A stretch of 64,000 nt of DNA from CBDDBK01 sp965225715 (lineage in GTDB: Bacteria > Bacteroidota > Bacteroidia > Cytophagales > Flammeovirgaceae): contig CBDDBK010000002.1 of assembly GCA_965225715.1 (NCBI GenBank), positions 310,001 through 374,000 of the forward strand, given 5' to 3'. The notes under the pieces were generated by a model. That model worked only from the letters and a program-made list of their open reading frames with translations, ran no database searches and was not told the DNA's origin. A program made the translations under genes and the position numbers. Below are positions 53,815 to 62,748 of this stretch, one piece after another (position 1 is the first letter of the stretch; every line of letters begins with the position of its first letter).

Positions 53815-54956
53815 TTTTTTTTTAAATCTGAACTTTTTAAATTTAAAACCTGATTAATATGCCCTATTTTGAGAAGATTAATTTCTGCATGAAGGCGTGG
53901 ATTTTTACTCTCTTTATAATGAATGAGCGTTTCATTTAAGATATTAATAGCATTCATCAAAAATGAGGAACTCAACGATTCGCATTGTTGTCTATAGCGT
54001 TCTTGAATAGAGACAGAACTATCCAAAAGGGTGTAAGTATGAGGTGATTTACAGACTAATAAATTTCTAAAATGTTCAACTAAGCCAAGCAAAAATTGAA
54101 GAATATCAAATCCATTTTTGATGACTTCGTCTAAAATTAAAAGTATGGTGGAAAGACTACTTTGATTAAGGGCATCGGAAATATTAAAATAATAATCGTA
54201 ATCTAAGATATGAAGATTTTTTGAGACTTTTTTATAATCCAACTTTTCATTAATAGTTAGAGTAACCATCATATCAAAAAGAGAAAGTGCATCTCGCATA
54301 CCACCTTCTGCTTTTTGAGCGATAAGATGCAATGCCGATTCTTCGGTTTCTATTTTTTCTTCAGTTGCAATTTTAGTAAGTTGATTGACAATATTTTGGT
54401 TTTGAATAGTTTTAAAATAAAAAACTTGACAACGCGATAAAATAGTTGGTAAAATCTTATGTTTTTCCGTTGTTGCCAGAATAAAAATAACATATTCGGG
54501 CGGCTCTTCTAAGGTTTTTAAAAAAGCATTAAAAGCGGCATTACTAAGCATGTGAACTTCGTCGATAATATAGATTTTTTTGGCTTTGAAGCCTTGTGCT
54601 GTTTGAGGCGCATACCGCACTTGTTCTATTAAGTGTCTAATATCTTCAACAGAATTATTAGAAGCCGCATCCAATTCTATGATATTTAACGATCTATTTT
54701 TCTTAAAACCTAAACAAGCTTCGCAGGTATCACAAGCACTGCCATTTTCTAAGCGCTTGTGGCAATTTACGGTCTGAGCTAATATTCTGGCGCAGGTTGT
54801 TTTGCCAACACCCCGGGGACCACAAAATAAAAATGCTTGTGCTAAGTGATTGTTTTTGATAGCATTAACCAAAGTCTTTGTAATATGTTCTTGCCCAACA
54901 ACATCTCCAAAGTGACTAGGCCGGTACTTACGGGCAGAGACCACAAAATTATTCAT
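53808..54956 (-). CDS. dnaX: DNA polymerase III gamma/tau subunit (short form ends after A-run)
   Basis: A 382-residue clamp-loader ATPase. Walker A GPRGVGKT at 46-53, zinc Cys65, Cys75, Cys78 and Cys81, Walker B IDEVH at 131-135, SRC motif at 174-176, and domain III near 250-380. In frame 0 it stops (TAA) two codons past an 11-A run, giving a gamma-like short form. Slipping one base continues into the C-terminal extension at 53311-53814, giving a tau-like 548-residue form. Confidence 0.92.
   Translation of the reverse strand: MNNFVVSARKYRPSHFGDVVGQEHITKTLVNAIKNNHLAQAFLFCGPRGVGKTTCARILAQTVNCHKRLENGSACDTCEACLGFKKNRSLNIIELDAASNNSVEDIRHLIEQVRYAPQTAQGFKAKKIYIIDEVHMLSNAAFNAFLKTLEEPPEYVIFILATTEKHKILPTILSRCQVFYFKTIQNQNIVNQLTKIATEEKIETEESALHLIAQKAEGGMRDALSLFDMMVTLTINEKLDYKKVSKNLHILDYDYYFNISDALNQSSLSTILLILDEVIKNGFDILQFLLGLVEHFRNLLVCKSPHTYTLLDSSVSIQERYRQQCESLSSSFLMNAINILNETLIHYKESKNPRLHAEINLLKIGHINQVLNLKSSDLKKKT
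53813..53823 (-). other. 11-A slippery run in dnaX
   Basis: On the coding strand GAT TTA is followed by eleven A and CC TAA. A -1 slip of the ribosome, or one extra A added by RNA polymerase, leads into the open extension. Slippage at A-runs in dnaX is known from Escherichia coli (ribosomal) and Thermus thermophilus (transcriptional). Confidence 0.75.
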
Positions 54957-55099
54957 ATTGAATTATTAAACCATCAATTATATTTATTTTTGAACATTAA
55001 AACATCAAATATAAGAAATTAATTACTGCTGTATCTAAGACTTTTGTATGAAAAAAATAGTATTGCTATAGAAATTCAGCAGGTTGAGAAAAAATATGA

Positions 55100-55194
55100 T
55101 ATAGCAATGCGATTTTTATCCCAGAAATCTTCATATTTAAAACCAATACGTGTAAAACCTCTAAAAATCCTTTTTTCAAATGGAACGACTATAT
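55100..55194 (-). repeat. MITE-like palindromic element, inverted copy
   Basis: Read on the minus strand: tatagtcgttccatttga, then aaaaaaggatttttagaggt and ttttaaatatgaagatttct, ending cgcattgctata. It lies between dnaX and the pentapeptide-repeat gene, two divergent genes, close upstream of the latter. No other gene is seen in this 275-base gap. Confidence 0.7.
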
Positions 55195-55231
55195 AAATAG
55201 AACGATTTATTATTTTTTTAAGTTAATTAAA

Positions 55232-56947
55232 ATGACCTACCAAGAAAAAATCCAAAGCCATTACGAAGCGCTGCAAAAATCTTCAGAGGTGAATAGAACT
55301 TTGGGCATTACCTATATTTTATTTCTCTTTTATGTAAGCGCCAAAGTTTTAGGTACCAGCGACCTCGATTTGTTCAAACCCGATAGCCAAATCCTTTTGC
55401 CTTTGGTGGATATTGGTTTGCCCTTAAAAACCTTTTACATCACCGTACCGTTATTGCTCTTGCTCTTCCAAACCAATTTTCTGTTTAACCTGCAAAAGCA
55501 CGCTGAAAAATTACTCACTTGGCGTAACCTTGTCCTCTCAGGTGATGATTCCGATTCCCCAATGCAGGAGAATATTCAAAAACTCCATCCTTTTATTTTC
55601 AATTATTTTATTGATAAAAAAAATAAATGGGTGCTGATGACCTTGCGACTTTTGGTTGTAACCATGGTTTTTGTTTATCCCGTATTCATTCAGACTTTGA
55701 TTTTTATTCGGTTTGCCGATTACCAAAGTTTGAGGATAAGTACTTGGCATTGGGTTGCTTTCTGCCTAACTCTTATCAGCCTTTGGATCTTTCAAAAACC
55801 CATTCTTGAGGTGGTTTATTTTAAAAGAAAACCTTTAATGATTTTTAAACGATTCATTAGACTTATCTTTTTTGTTGTTTTTGCCACTTACGGCATTTAC
55901 GCTTATGCCTTCACCACGACAGGCGATTCTGAAAAATTTGAAAAATTCAACCTTTCTTTAAGAAAACAAGATTTATTTAAAGAAAAACCCACTGTTTTTC
56001 AACTCAATGCCTTTCCTGAATCCCAAAGAAATTCCATATCTCTTGCCGAAACCAAAGGTTATTATTTGAGAAATAGATCGTTTAGAGAAGCTGATTTTCA
56101 GAATTCTGACCTTAGTAAAAATGATTTAAGAGGAGCTGATTTTCAAGGAGCCGATTTGAGGTCTGCTGATTTTAAAGGAGCCGATTTGAGGTCTGCTGAT
56201 TTTAAAGAGGCTAATTTGCGGTCTGCTGATTTTATAGGGGCTGATTTGTATAAAGCTGATTTTCAAGGGGTTAATTTGTTTTCTGCTGATTTTAAAGGGG
56301 CTAATTTGAGGTCTGCTGATTTTAAAGGGGCTGATTTGAGGTCTGCTGATTTTAAAGGGGCTAATTTGTATAAAGCTGATTTTCAAGGGGCTAATTTGGG
56401 GTCTGCTGTTTTTAAAGGGGCTGTTTTGAGGTTTGCTGATTTTAAAGAGGCTGATTTGCGGTCTGCTGATTTTAAAGGGGCTTCTTTGCGGTATGCTGAT
56501 TTTAAAGGTACTTCTTTGTGGTCTGCTGATTTTAAAGGTACTTCTTTGTGGTCTGCTAATTTTAAAGGGGCTTCTTTGCGGTCTGCTGATTTTAAAGGGG
56601 CTTCTTTGCAGTATGCTGATTTTAAAGGGGCTAATTTGTGGGCTGCTGATTTTCAAGGGGCTATTTTCATTAATACCAATTTAGAAGAAGTAAAAAATAT
56701 AGCGACTTTAAATTCTGCGCTTGTTCTTTATATAGATGAAGAAAATATCAACCCCGATTTTCGTTTTCCTTCTCAAATTAGGGCAATCCAAACTCTAACC
56801 CCAGAATTTAGAGCCATTCGAAAAGACATTGCCAGACAAGCTCCGGAAATTAGAAAAAACATGGAAGATATATATTATAGGGAATATAATGAAGATATAA
56901 AAGCGATGCTAGATACTTTGGAAAAAGATATAAGGGATTTGGAATAA
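55232..56947 (+). CDS. Membrane-anchored pentapeptide-repeat protein
   Basis: A 571-residue protein with about five hydrophobic segments in the first 230 residues (25-41, 64-86, 132-158, 171-188 and 205-228), then roughly 40 pentapeptide repeats at about 283-480 of A-D/N-F/L-x-x form (ADFKGADLRSADFKG), which fold as a right-handed quadrilateral beta-helix. The tail (residues 500-571) is helical and charged. No catalytic motif. The function is unknown; some pentapeptide proteins protect DNA gyrase, but a membrane anchor points elsewhere. The repeat is built of 30-base units. Confidence 0.85.
   Translation: MTYQEKIQSHYEALQKSSEVNRTLGITYILFLFYVSAKVLGTSDLDLFKPDSQILLPLVDIGLPLKTFYITVPLLLLLFQTNFLFNLQKHAEKLLTWRNLVLSGDDSDSPMQENIQKLHPFIFNYFIDKKNKWVLMTLRLLVVTMVFVYPVFIQTLIFIRFADYQSLRISTWHWVAFCLTLISLWIFQKPILEVVYFKRKPLMIFKRFIRLIFFVVFATYGIYAYAFTTTGDSEKFEKFNLSLRKQDLFKEKPTVFQLNAFPESQRNSISLAETKGYYLRNRSFREADFQNSDLSKNDLRGADFQGADLRSADFKGADLRSADFKEANLRSADFIGADLYKADFQGVNLFSADFKGANLRSADFKGADLRSADFKGANLYKADFQGANLGSAVFKGAVLRFADFKEADLRSADFKGASLRYADFKGTSLWSADFKGTSLWSANFKGASLRSADFKGASLQYADFKGANLWAADFQGAIFINTNLEEVKNIATLNSALVLYIDEENINPDFRFPSQIRAIQTLTPEFRAIRKDIARQAPEIRKNMEDIYYREYNEDIKAMLDTLEKDIRDLE
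56131..56670 (+). repeat. Tandem 30-bp repeats encoding pentapeptides
   Basis: About 18 units of the type gctgattttaaaggggct plus aatttg and a variable tctgct-like end, mostly one or two base changes between neighbours. The near-identity of adjacent units suggests copy-number change by recombination. Confidence 0.85.
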
Positions 56948-57048
56948 TTTTTTATCTTGAAAGTTTTATTTTTAAACATATATTGCGTATATTTGAAACA
57001 TTATTTTATTATTTGTTTTTATTTTTAACATTATTAATTAAAATTGTT

Positions 57049-57630
57049 ATGGGACAATATTTGAGTACTGGTCTTGTTTATAAATTCAATATCAGAAAAG
57101 AACATGTAGACAAAATAAAACTTCCTGAAAAAGAAGCTATTAAAGGTATTTGTAGGGAATTTATAGAAACCGACAAAGTCTTTTTTGATATGAAAAAGGA
57201 TAATGATGGTGATTTTCTTTTCAATTTAAAATCCGAACATTTGGAAAAGAGTCTAATTCCCTTTTTAGATGCGTTTTACAAGGATTTTTATGTTGGCAAA
57301 TCCAAGAAGTATGAAGGTGTACTTGAAGAACTGAATAAAACTAAGGATAGTAAAAAATGGTTAGAACTTTTGCACGAAAAAAGATTTGAATGTTTTCAAA
57401 TAGGCAATTATATGGAGAGCTACCCTATTGAGATTAAAACGATAAACCCGGATTACTCAGGTTGGGATAGTATGATTTACATCGATTTTGAAACCATTTT
57501 GCTGACCTTGGAGGGCAAAGTCATGATGGAATGCCATGAATCTCATTTTTCTTTTTTCAGACAACTCATGAGAGAAAAATACGCCAAATTTGAGCTGGCA
57601 AATTTAATATCTATAGCCATAACAGGGTAA
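57049..57630 (+). CDS. Unknown cytoplasmic protein
   Basis: A 193-residue protein; I choose the ATG at 57049 (MGQYLSTGLVYKFNIRKEH) over a TTG at 56983 that would add a hydrophobic leader. Visible features are a lysine-rich alpha/beta protein with no signal, and a C-terminal segment with ECHESHFSFFRQLMREKYAKF. It lies 101 bases after the pentapeptide gene in the same direction. I recognise no family. If the TTG start is real, the protein is membrane-anchored. Confidence 0.6.
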   Translation: MGQYLSTGLVYKFNIRKEHVDKIKLPEKEAIKGICREFIETDKVFFDMKKDNDGDFLFNLKSEHLEKSLIPFLDAFYKDFYVGKSKKYEGVLEELNKTKDSKKWLELLHEKRFECFQIGNYMESYPIEIKTINPDYSGWDSMIYIDFETILLTLEGKVMMECHESHFSFFRQLMREKYAKFELANLISIAITG

Positions 57631-57685
57631 GGAAATATTAAATTTTATTTAAAAAAACGGTCTTTTTTAAAATCTCTCTTTAATT

Positions 57686-57839
57686 AATAGTTCGGTAAAT
57701 TTTGCAACACTAAGGTGCACCTTCAAAATTGTTTATATTTAAGTTGTTGATTTTCAAGGTACTAAACCCAAGAGATTTTAAAAACCTTGTGGGTTTTAGG
57801 CATTGATTTTCAATTTGTTATAAAATTTACCAAACCATT
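57686..57839. repeat. Second palindromic element with 18-bp inverted ends
   Basis: The ends AATAGTTCGGTAAATTTT (57686-57703) and AAAATTTACCAAACCATT (57822-57839) are inverted with three mismatches. The inner part has gttgattttcaaggtacta and the related gcattgattttcaa. The first end recurs exactly, inverted, at 44370-44387. It fills most of the gap between the unknown gene and the nuclease gene. Confidence 0.7.
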
Positions 57840-57876
57840 GTTTAATAATATTTTTTTTCAAATAACACGAACCTAA

Positions 57877-58788
57877 ATGAAATATTTAGATCCCAAGAAT
57901 GATTTGACTTTCAAAAAAATTTTTGGAAATCATCCCGACTTACTAACCAGTTTTTTAAATGCTCTTTTGCCTTTAGCTGAAGGTCAGGTGATTACCGAGT
58001 TAGATTATCTACCCGCCGAACAAGTACCTTTGAATCCGGGAAGGAAAAATACAACTGTAGATGTCAAATGTAAAGATAATGAAGGCAGGCAGTTTATTGT
58101 GGAAATGCAAGCCTGTTGGTCAGAGAGTTTTCGGTTACGCACCTATCTTAATGCCGCTAAAGCCTATTCTGCCCAATTGGGGCGAGGCAAAAAGTATGTC
58201 AAATTAATGCCTGTTTATGCTTTGAGTCTGGTTAATTCCAACTTTACGCCTTATGAAGACTATTACCATTATTACCCGATGACGCATTATAAGCACCCCA
58301 AAGATAAATTGAAATTCATAGAAATGATTTTCGTTGAACTGCCCAAGTTTAAGCCCAAAAGCGTATCAGACAAAAAACTCATGATTTTGTGGCTTCGTTT
58401 TTTAACGGAGATAAAAGAAGGGGTAAGTAAAATACCCAGAGAATTAAAAGAATGTCCTGAAATTTGGAAGGCTGTTGAAATTCTTAAAGAATCAAGTTTT
58501 ACTCCAGAAGAATTGGAGAGCTATGATAAATATTGGGATGCTGTAAGTTGGGAAAGGTCTCTTTCAGATGAAAACACTCAAGAAGGTATACAAATTGGCA
58601 TTGAAAAAGGTATCGAACAGGGTATTGAAAAGGGCATTGAGAAAGGTATTGAGAAAGGTATTAAGAAAAAAGAAATAGAAGCTGTACTTGGGCTTCATGA
58701 CAAAAGTATTTCAGTAACTATTATTTCAGAAGCCCTTAATATTTCTGAAAAGCGAGTTCAAGAAATTATAAAATCAAATCGTAAGTAG
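57877..58788 (+). CDS. Rpn-family PD-(D/E)XK nuclease / transposase-like protein
   Basis: A 303-residue protein. The start MKYLDPKNDLTFKKIFGNHP is the typical Rpn/PD-(D/E)XK transposase N-terminus. Catalytic residues Asp62 (TTVDVKC) and Glu76-x-Gln78 (FIVEMQA) are present. The C-terminus has six near-repeats of GIEKGIE type, then a small helical tail (SEALNISEKRVQEIIKSNRK). Family members promote RecA-independent recombination in Escherichia coli. It is not flanked by inverted repeats of an insertion sequence. Close to, but not part of, the toxin array. Confidence 0.88.
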   Translation: MKYLDPKNDLTFKKIFGNHPDLLTSFLNALLPLAEGQVITELDYLPAEQVPLNPGRKNTTVDVKCKDNEGRQFIVEMQACWSESFRLRTYLNAAKAYSAQLGRGKKYVKLMPVYALSLVNSNFTPYEDYYHYYPMTHYKHPKDKLKFIEMIFVELPKFKPKSVSDKKLMILWLRFLTEIKEGVSKIPRELKECPEIWKAVEILKESSFTPEELESYDKYWDAVSWERSLSDENTQEGIQIGIEKGIEQGIEKGIEKGIEKGIKKKEIEAVLGLHDKSISVTIISEALNISEKRVQEIIKSNRK

Positions 58789-58879
58789 TGATATTTTTTA
58801 TAAAAAAAGCAGACTCTACTTAGTATTAATTAGTTTAGTTGAAAGTTATCCAAACTTTAACTAAACTAATATTTTCTAC

Positions 58880-58942
58880 GGTCATTTTAAAAATCAATGA
58901 GTTAAATCCTTCTAAAACCTTTTTTAAGTGGAACAATTATAC
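58880..58942 (-). repeat. MITE-like element, partial inverted copy
   Basis: Read on the minus strand: agttgttccacttaaaaaa-like text with ggttttagaaggatttaact and cattgattttt. It is joined to a direct-orientation copy immediately downstream. Confidence 0.6.
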
Positions 58943-59030
58943 TCAAATTACTTTAAAAAGGATTTTTTAGGCTTCTAATTTATTCATTTTGAAACAGACT
59001 GTTTCGCAAAATAAAATAGCTTTGCTATAT
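58943..59030 (+). repeat. MITE-like element, direct copy beside the inverted one
   Basis: Core aaaaaggattttttaggctt, ttattcattttgaaac, gcaaaataaaatagc and end tttgctatata closely match 26182-26274 including the internal gtttc...aaataaaatagc part. The two copies form a head-to-head composite in the 274-base gap before leuA, where there is no gene. Confidence 0.7.
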
Positions 59031-59062
59031 AACCTGAAAAAAAATAACTTGAACAGCCCGTC

Positions 59063-60598
59063 CTAACTTTGCACTGAATATTTATTTTTAATCTTTATAC
59101 AAAGGCTGGGTATCTTGTTAATACCATCTAAATAAGCGCTTATAGAAGCCAAAACAATGCTGGTGTCATAGCCATAACCGTAGTACAATAAGCCTTCATA
59201 GTTGATTTCCATATGGACACGGCAGGCATCGTCGCTGCCTTCGGTAATTTGCTGAAGATTGTAATTTTCGATGACCAAGTCAGATTCGATAATCTTATCT
59301 ATGGCTTTAAGGGTAGCATCAATAGGTCCATTGCCTTCAGCTTGGCTGGGTATTTTTAAATCACCAACTTTTAGCTCTAAACGGCATTTTCCTTTTGGGC
59401 TTTCATTTTGAGATACTGTTTCTATAGAAACTAAAACAATTCGGTAGTCTTCATCTTTGTAACCAGAAAGGGTCAATAAATCGCTATCTTCCATAGTTTT
59501 TTTTTGGTCTGCCATTTTCAAAAAGCGCTCATACAAAGCGTCTATACCCTCTTTTTCATAATCCAATCCCAAGCGAGTCAAACGGTATTTTAAAGCAGCT
59601 CGTCCACTACGAGCAGTTAAGATAATACTGGATTGCGGCACTCCAACAGTTTCTGGAGCAATAATTTCATAATTAATTTTATTTTTCAAAAAACCGTCTT
59701 GGTGAATACCTGAAGAATGCGCAAAGGCATTACGCCCTACAATTGATTTATTGGGTTGCACCAACATACGCATCAATTTAGAAACGAGTCGGCTGGTGGC
59801 ATAAATTTTGTCGCTTTTTATCTGGGTATGGAAAGGCACATCTTCACGAGTCTGTAAAATCATAGCTATTTCTTCCAAACTGGTATTACCTGCTCGTTCG
59901 CCAATGCCATTTATGGTTACTTCCACTTGTCTAGCGCCATTCAATACACCCGAAAGGCTGTTGGCGGTAGCCAGTCCCAAATCGTTATGGCAATGTACCG
60001 AAAGGATAGCTTTATCAATATTGGGTACATTATTTTTGATAAAAGCAATCTTACCTCCATATTCATCAGGAGTGCAGTAACCTGTGGTATCGGGAACATT
60101 AATCACGGTGGCACCAGCAGCGATAACTGCTTCGACAATACGAATTAAAAACTCCGGATTAGAGCGTCCTGCGTCTTCGGCATAAAATTCTACATCATCG
60201 ATTAAATTGCGAGCTAGTTTGACCGCTTTTACGGCACGTTCTATAATTTGTTCATAATTGCTCTTAAACTTATATTGAATATGGTAATCCGAAACGCCTA
60301 TTCCTGTATGAATACGTTTTCTTTTAGCATAGCGTAAAGACTCGGCAGCCGCTTCAATATCTTTGGGTAAAGCACGAGACAAAGCACAAATAACTGGCTC
60401 TTTAACAGCCTTAGAAATAGCTATAATTGACTGAAAATCACCCGGACTTGAAATTGGAAAGCCCGCTTCGATAATATCAACACCCAGAGATTCTAAAGCT
60501 AAAGCTACTTCTATTTTTTCTGTAGTATTCAATTGACAACCCGGAACTTGTTCTCCATCTCTTAAAGTTGTATCAAATAAAAAAACCTTTTCTGACAT
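59063..60598 (-). CDS. leuA: 2-isopropylmalate synthase
   Basis: A 511-residue enzyme that condenses acetyl-CoA with 2-oxoisovalerate, the committed step of leucine synthesis. It has DTTLRDGEQVPG from residue 9, HCHNDLGLA at 202-210 with the metal-binding His pair, GIGERAGNTSLEEI, and a C-terminal regulatory domain (about 380-511) for leucine feedback. Length is normal. It stands alone here, without leuBCD. The 273-base upstream gap (60599-60871) is AT-rich, with no clear promoter match. Confidence 0.94.
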   Translation of the reverse strand: MSEKVFLFDTTLRDGEQVPGCQLNTTEKIEVALALESLGVDIIEAGFPISSPGDFQSIIAISKAVKEPVICALSRALPKDIEAAAESLRYAKRKRIHTGIGVSDYHIQYKFKSNYEQIIERAVKAVKLARNLIDDVEFYAEDAGRSNPEFLIRIVEAVIAAGATVINVPDTTGYCTPDEYGGKIAFIKNNVPNIDKAILSVHCHNDLGLATANSLSGVLNGARQVEVTINGIGERAGNTSLEEIAMILQTREDVPFHTQIKSDKIYATSRLVSKLMRMLVQPNKSIVGRNAFAHSSGIHQDGFLKNKINYEIIAPETVGVPQSSIILTARSGRAALKYRLTRLGLDYEKEGIDALYERFLKMADQKKTMEDSDLLTLSGYKDEDYRIVLVSIETVSQNESPKGKCRLELKVGDLKIPSQAEGNGPIDATLKAIDKIIESDLVIENYNLQQITEGSDDACRVHMEINYEGLLYYGYGYDTSIVLASISAYLDGINKIPSLCIKIKNKYSVQS

Positions 60599-60871
60599 AA
60601 ATTATATATAAACTATAAATTTTAAAGCATGAGATATTCATAATTAAAAATTCTTATTAATATCAAAAGTATCTAATTCTTTTTTATATTTAATAAACTA
60701 TTTATATTTTTAAAGTTGTTAATAAGAAAATCTTATACGTTTAAATAAGAATAATTTAACTGAAATTTAAAAAAATTAAAAAATCCATCTAAAATCAATT
60801 AAAAAAACGTACATTACAGGATTTTTAGCGTTTTAGGTAATACGCTTTAATTTCAAAATTTTAATATAACT

Positions 60872-62335
60872 ATGTCTTTTAATAAACAACTTTTACGAGC
60901 TTTTATTCCTGTTTTCTTTCTAGTTTTAATGTTGTTTGTTAATATAGTATATGTTTTTCAAAATTCTGGCTTAGATGGTTCTAATCAAATTATTCTACTT
61001 TTAGCCGCAGGTGTCGTTTACATTTGTGCAAGATCAGAAGGCACAACTTGGGATACTTTGTTTAATGGTATTTTACAAAGTATAGAAACAGCTATGCCTT
61101 CTCTTCTTATTTTATTGATGATAGGTGCTTTGGGTGGAACGTGGCTTATCAGTGGTATTATTCCTTCCATGGTTTATTATGGATTAAAAATTTTGAATCC
61201 TAATATTTTTTTGGTAGCAGCTTGTATTATTAGTGCTATTATTTCCATAGCAACAGGCAGTTCTTGGGCAACAATAGCCACCGTTGGAATAGCGCTTTTA
61301 GGTATGAGTAGAGGTTTGGGTATCAATCCAAGCATAGCAGCTGGAGCTATAATTTCAGGCGCTTATTTTGGCGATAAAATGTCTCCTCTTTCAGATACTA
61401 CTAACCTAGCACCTGTAATTGCAGGAACAAATGTTTTTACCCATATTCGTTTTATGGTTTATACAACCCTGCCTTCTATCTTTATTGCCATAGTTATATT
61501 TTTTATAATGGGGTTTTTTTATACACCACAAAATGATATTATTCAATTAGAAAATACATTTAATACTCTAAAAAGTACTTTTTATATTAGTCCAGTTTTA
61601 TTTATTGCTCCTGTTTTGGTTCTTTTTTTGATCATCAAAAAGCAACATCCTGTTATGGTTCTTTTTATAGGTTCTGTCTTAGGTGGGATAACAGCTATTG
61701 TATTTCAACAAAATATCATTCAATCTTTGTATAGCTTTGAAGATGGTATATTAAAAGCTAATTATACGCTTTTCATGAAAGCTATGTATGGAGAAATTCA
61801 AATTATTACTGATAATAAAATGTTGAATCAACTTTTTAAAAGTACTGGTATGGCAGGTATGTTAAACACGATATGGTTGATTTTATGTGCTATGATTTTT
61901 GGAGGCGCTATGCAAGCTAGTGGTTTTTTAAAAACAATTACAACGGCTATTTTAAAATTGGCAAAAACAACGACTTCTTTAGTTATTTCAACTGTAGGCA
62001 CTTGCCTATTTTGTAATATAACTATTTCAGATCAATACTTAGCTATTATAGTTCCTGGTAAAATGTTTTCCAAAACGTTTGAAGATAAGAACTTAAAACC
62101 TGAAGGGTTAAGCCGTACGCTTGAAGATTCTGCAACAGTAACTTCTGTATTAGTACCTTGGAATACTTGTGGAGCTACTCAACAAGCTGTTTTGGGTATA
62201 GCTACTTTTAGTTACTTACCTTATTGTTTTTTTAATATCATCAGTCCTTTCATGACAATTGCTTTTAGTATCTTTTTCAAAAAACAATATGAAAAAGTTA
62301 AAACAATAAAAAAAGAAATTGATGATTCTGTTTAA
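60872..62335 (+). CDS. nhaC: NhaC-family sodium/proton antiporter
   Basis: A 487-residue membrane protein with about 11-12 segments. Diagnostic parts are GSSWATIATVGIALLGMSRG, ISGAYFGDKMSPLSDTTNLA (about 165-185; acidic residues thought to carry ions in this family), and SRTLEDSATVTSVLVPWNTC near 410. It exchanges Na+ for protons across the inner membrane; members may instead carry other organic anions. No regulator is adjacent. Upstream is a long AT-rich gap shared with leuA, which is divergent. Confidence 0.9.
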   Translation: MSFNKQLLRAFIPVFFLVLMLFVNIVYVFQNSGLDGSNQIILLLAAGVVYICARSEGTTWDTLFNGILQSIETAMPSLLILLMIGALGGTWLISGIIPSMVYYGLKILNPNIFLVAACIISAIISIATGSSWATIATVGIALLGMSRGLGINPSIAAGAIISGAYFGDKMSPLSDTTNLAPVIAGTNVFTHIRFMVYTTLPSIFIAIVIFFIMGFFYTPQNDIIQLENTFNTLKSTFYISPVLFIAPVLVLFLIIKKQHPVMVLFIGSVLGGITAIVFQQNIIQSLYSFEDGILKANYTLFMKAMYGEIQIITDNKMLNQLFKSTGMAGMLNTIWLILCAMIFGGAMQASGFLKTITTAILKLAKTTTSLVISTVGTCLFCNITISDQYLAIIVPGKMFSKTFEDKNLKPEGLSRTLEDSATVTSVLVPWNTCGATQQAVLGIATFSYLPYCFFNIISPFMTIAFSIFFKKQYEKVKTIKKEIDDSV

Positions 62336-62748
62336 AACTATAAATATAACTAATAAAGAATTAGGAGTTTGTGATATTTAAAATATTAAAAATTAGTGAT
62401 CTATAAAAATATTTTTGGTCAAATATGGTTTCAATCTAGACAAACTAAGCGCACTTGTCAACTTTTTTTCAATCAAATAAAAACGCATATAAAAGCTAAG
62501 AATAGATTTTTTTATCCAATATCTTGGAAAACGCGAACACCAGCCGTCTTTAAATTAAACCATAAACATTTAACTATTTTTCTGTCCTACTTACCTAAGT
62601 CCAAGAAAGGACCTCACCCGTTTTGCTGATAATAAAACATAAAGTAAGCAATATTTTATAGTCTTTTTCTTCTAAAAATCAATAAATATATACGAACACC
62701 CAATCTTTTTATTATTCTATAATTTTTTACTTTCTTATTATTTCATAT

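Noticed and set aside
56126..56656. Long frames on the opposite strand and other frames within the pentapeptide gene
   Set aside because: These are shadows caused by the 30-bp repeat keeping all frames open.
62396..62629. 77-codon frame starting at GTG before the sugar porter
   Set aside because: It has no recognisable domain, signal or neighbours suggesting function, and the composition is like non-coding DNA. It may be real, but I cannot support it.
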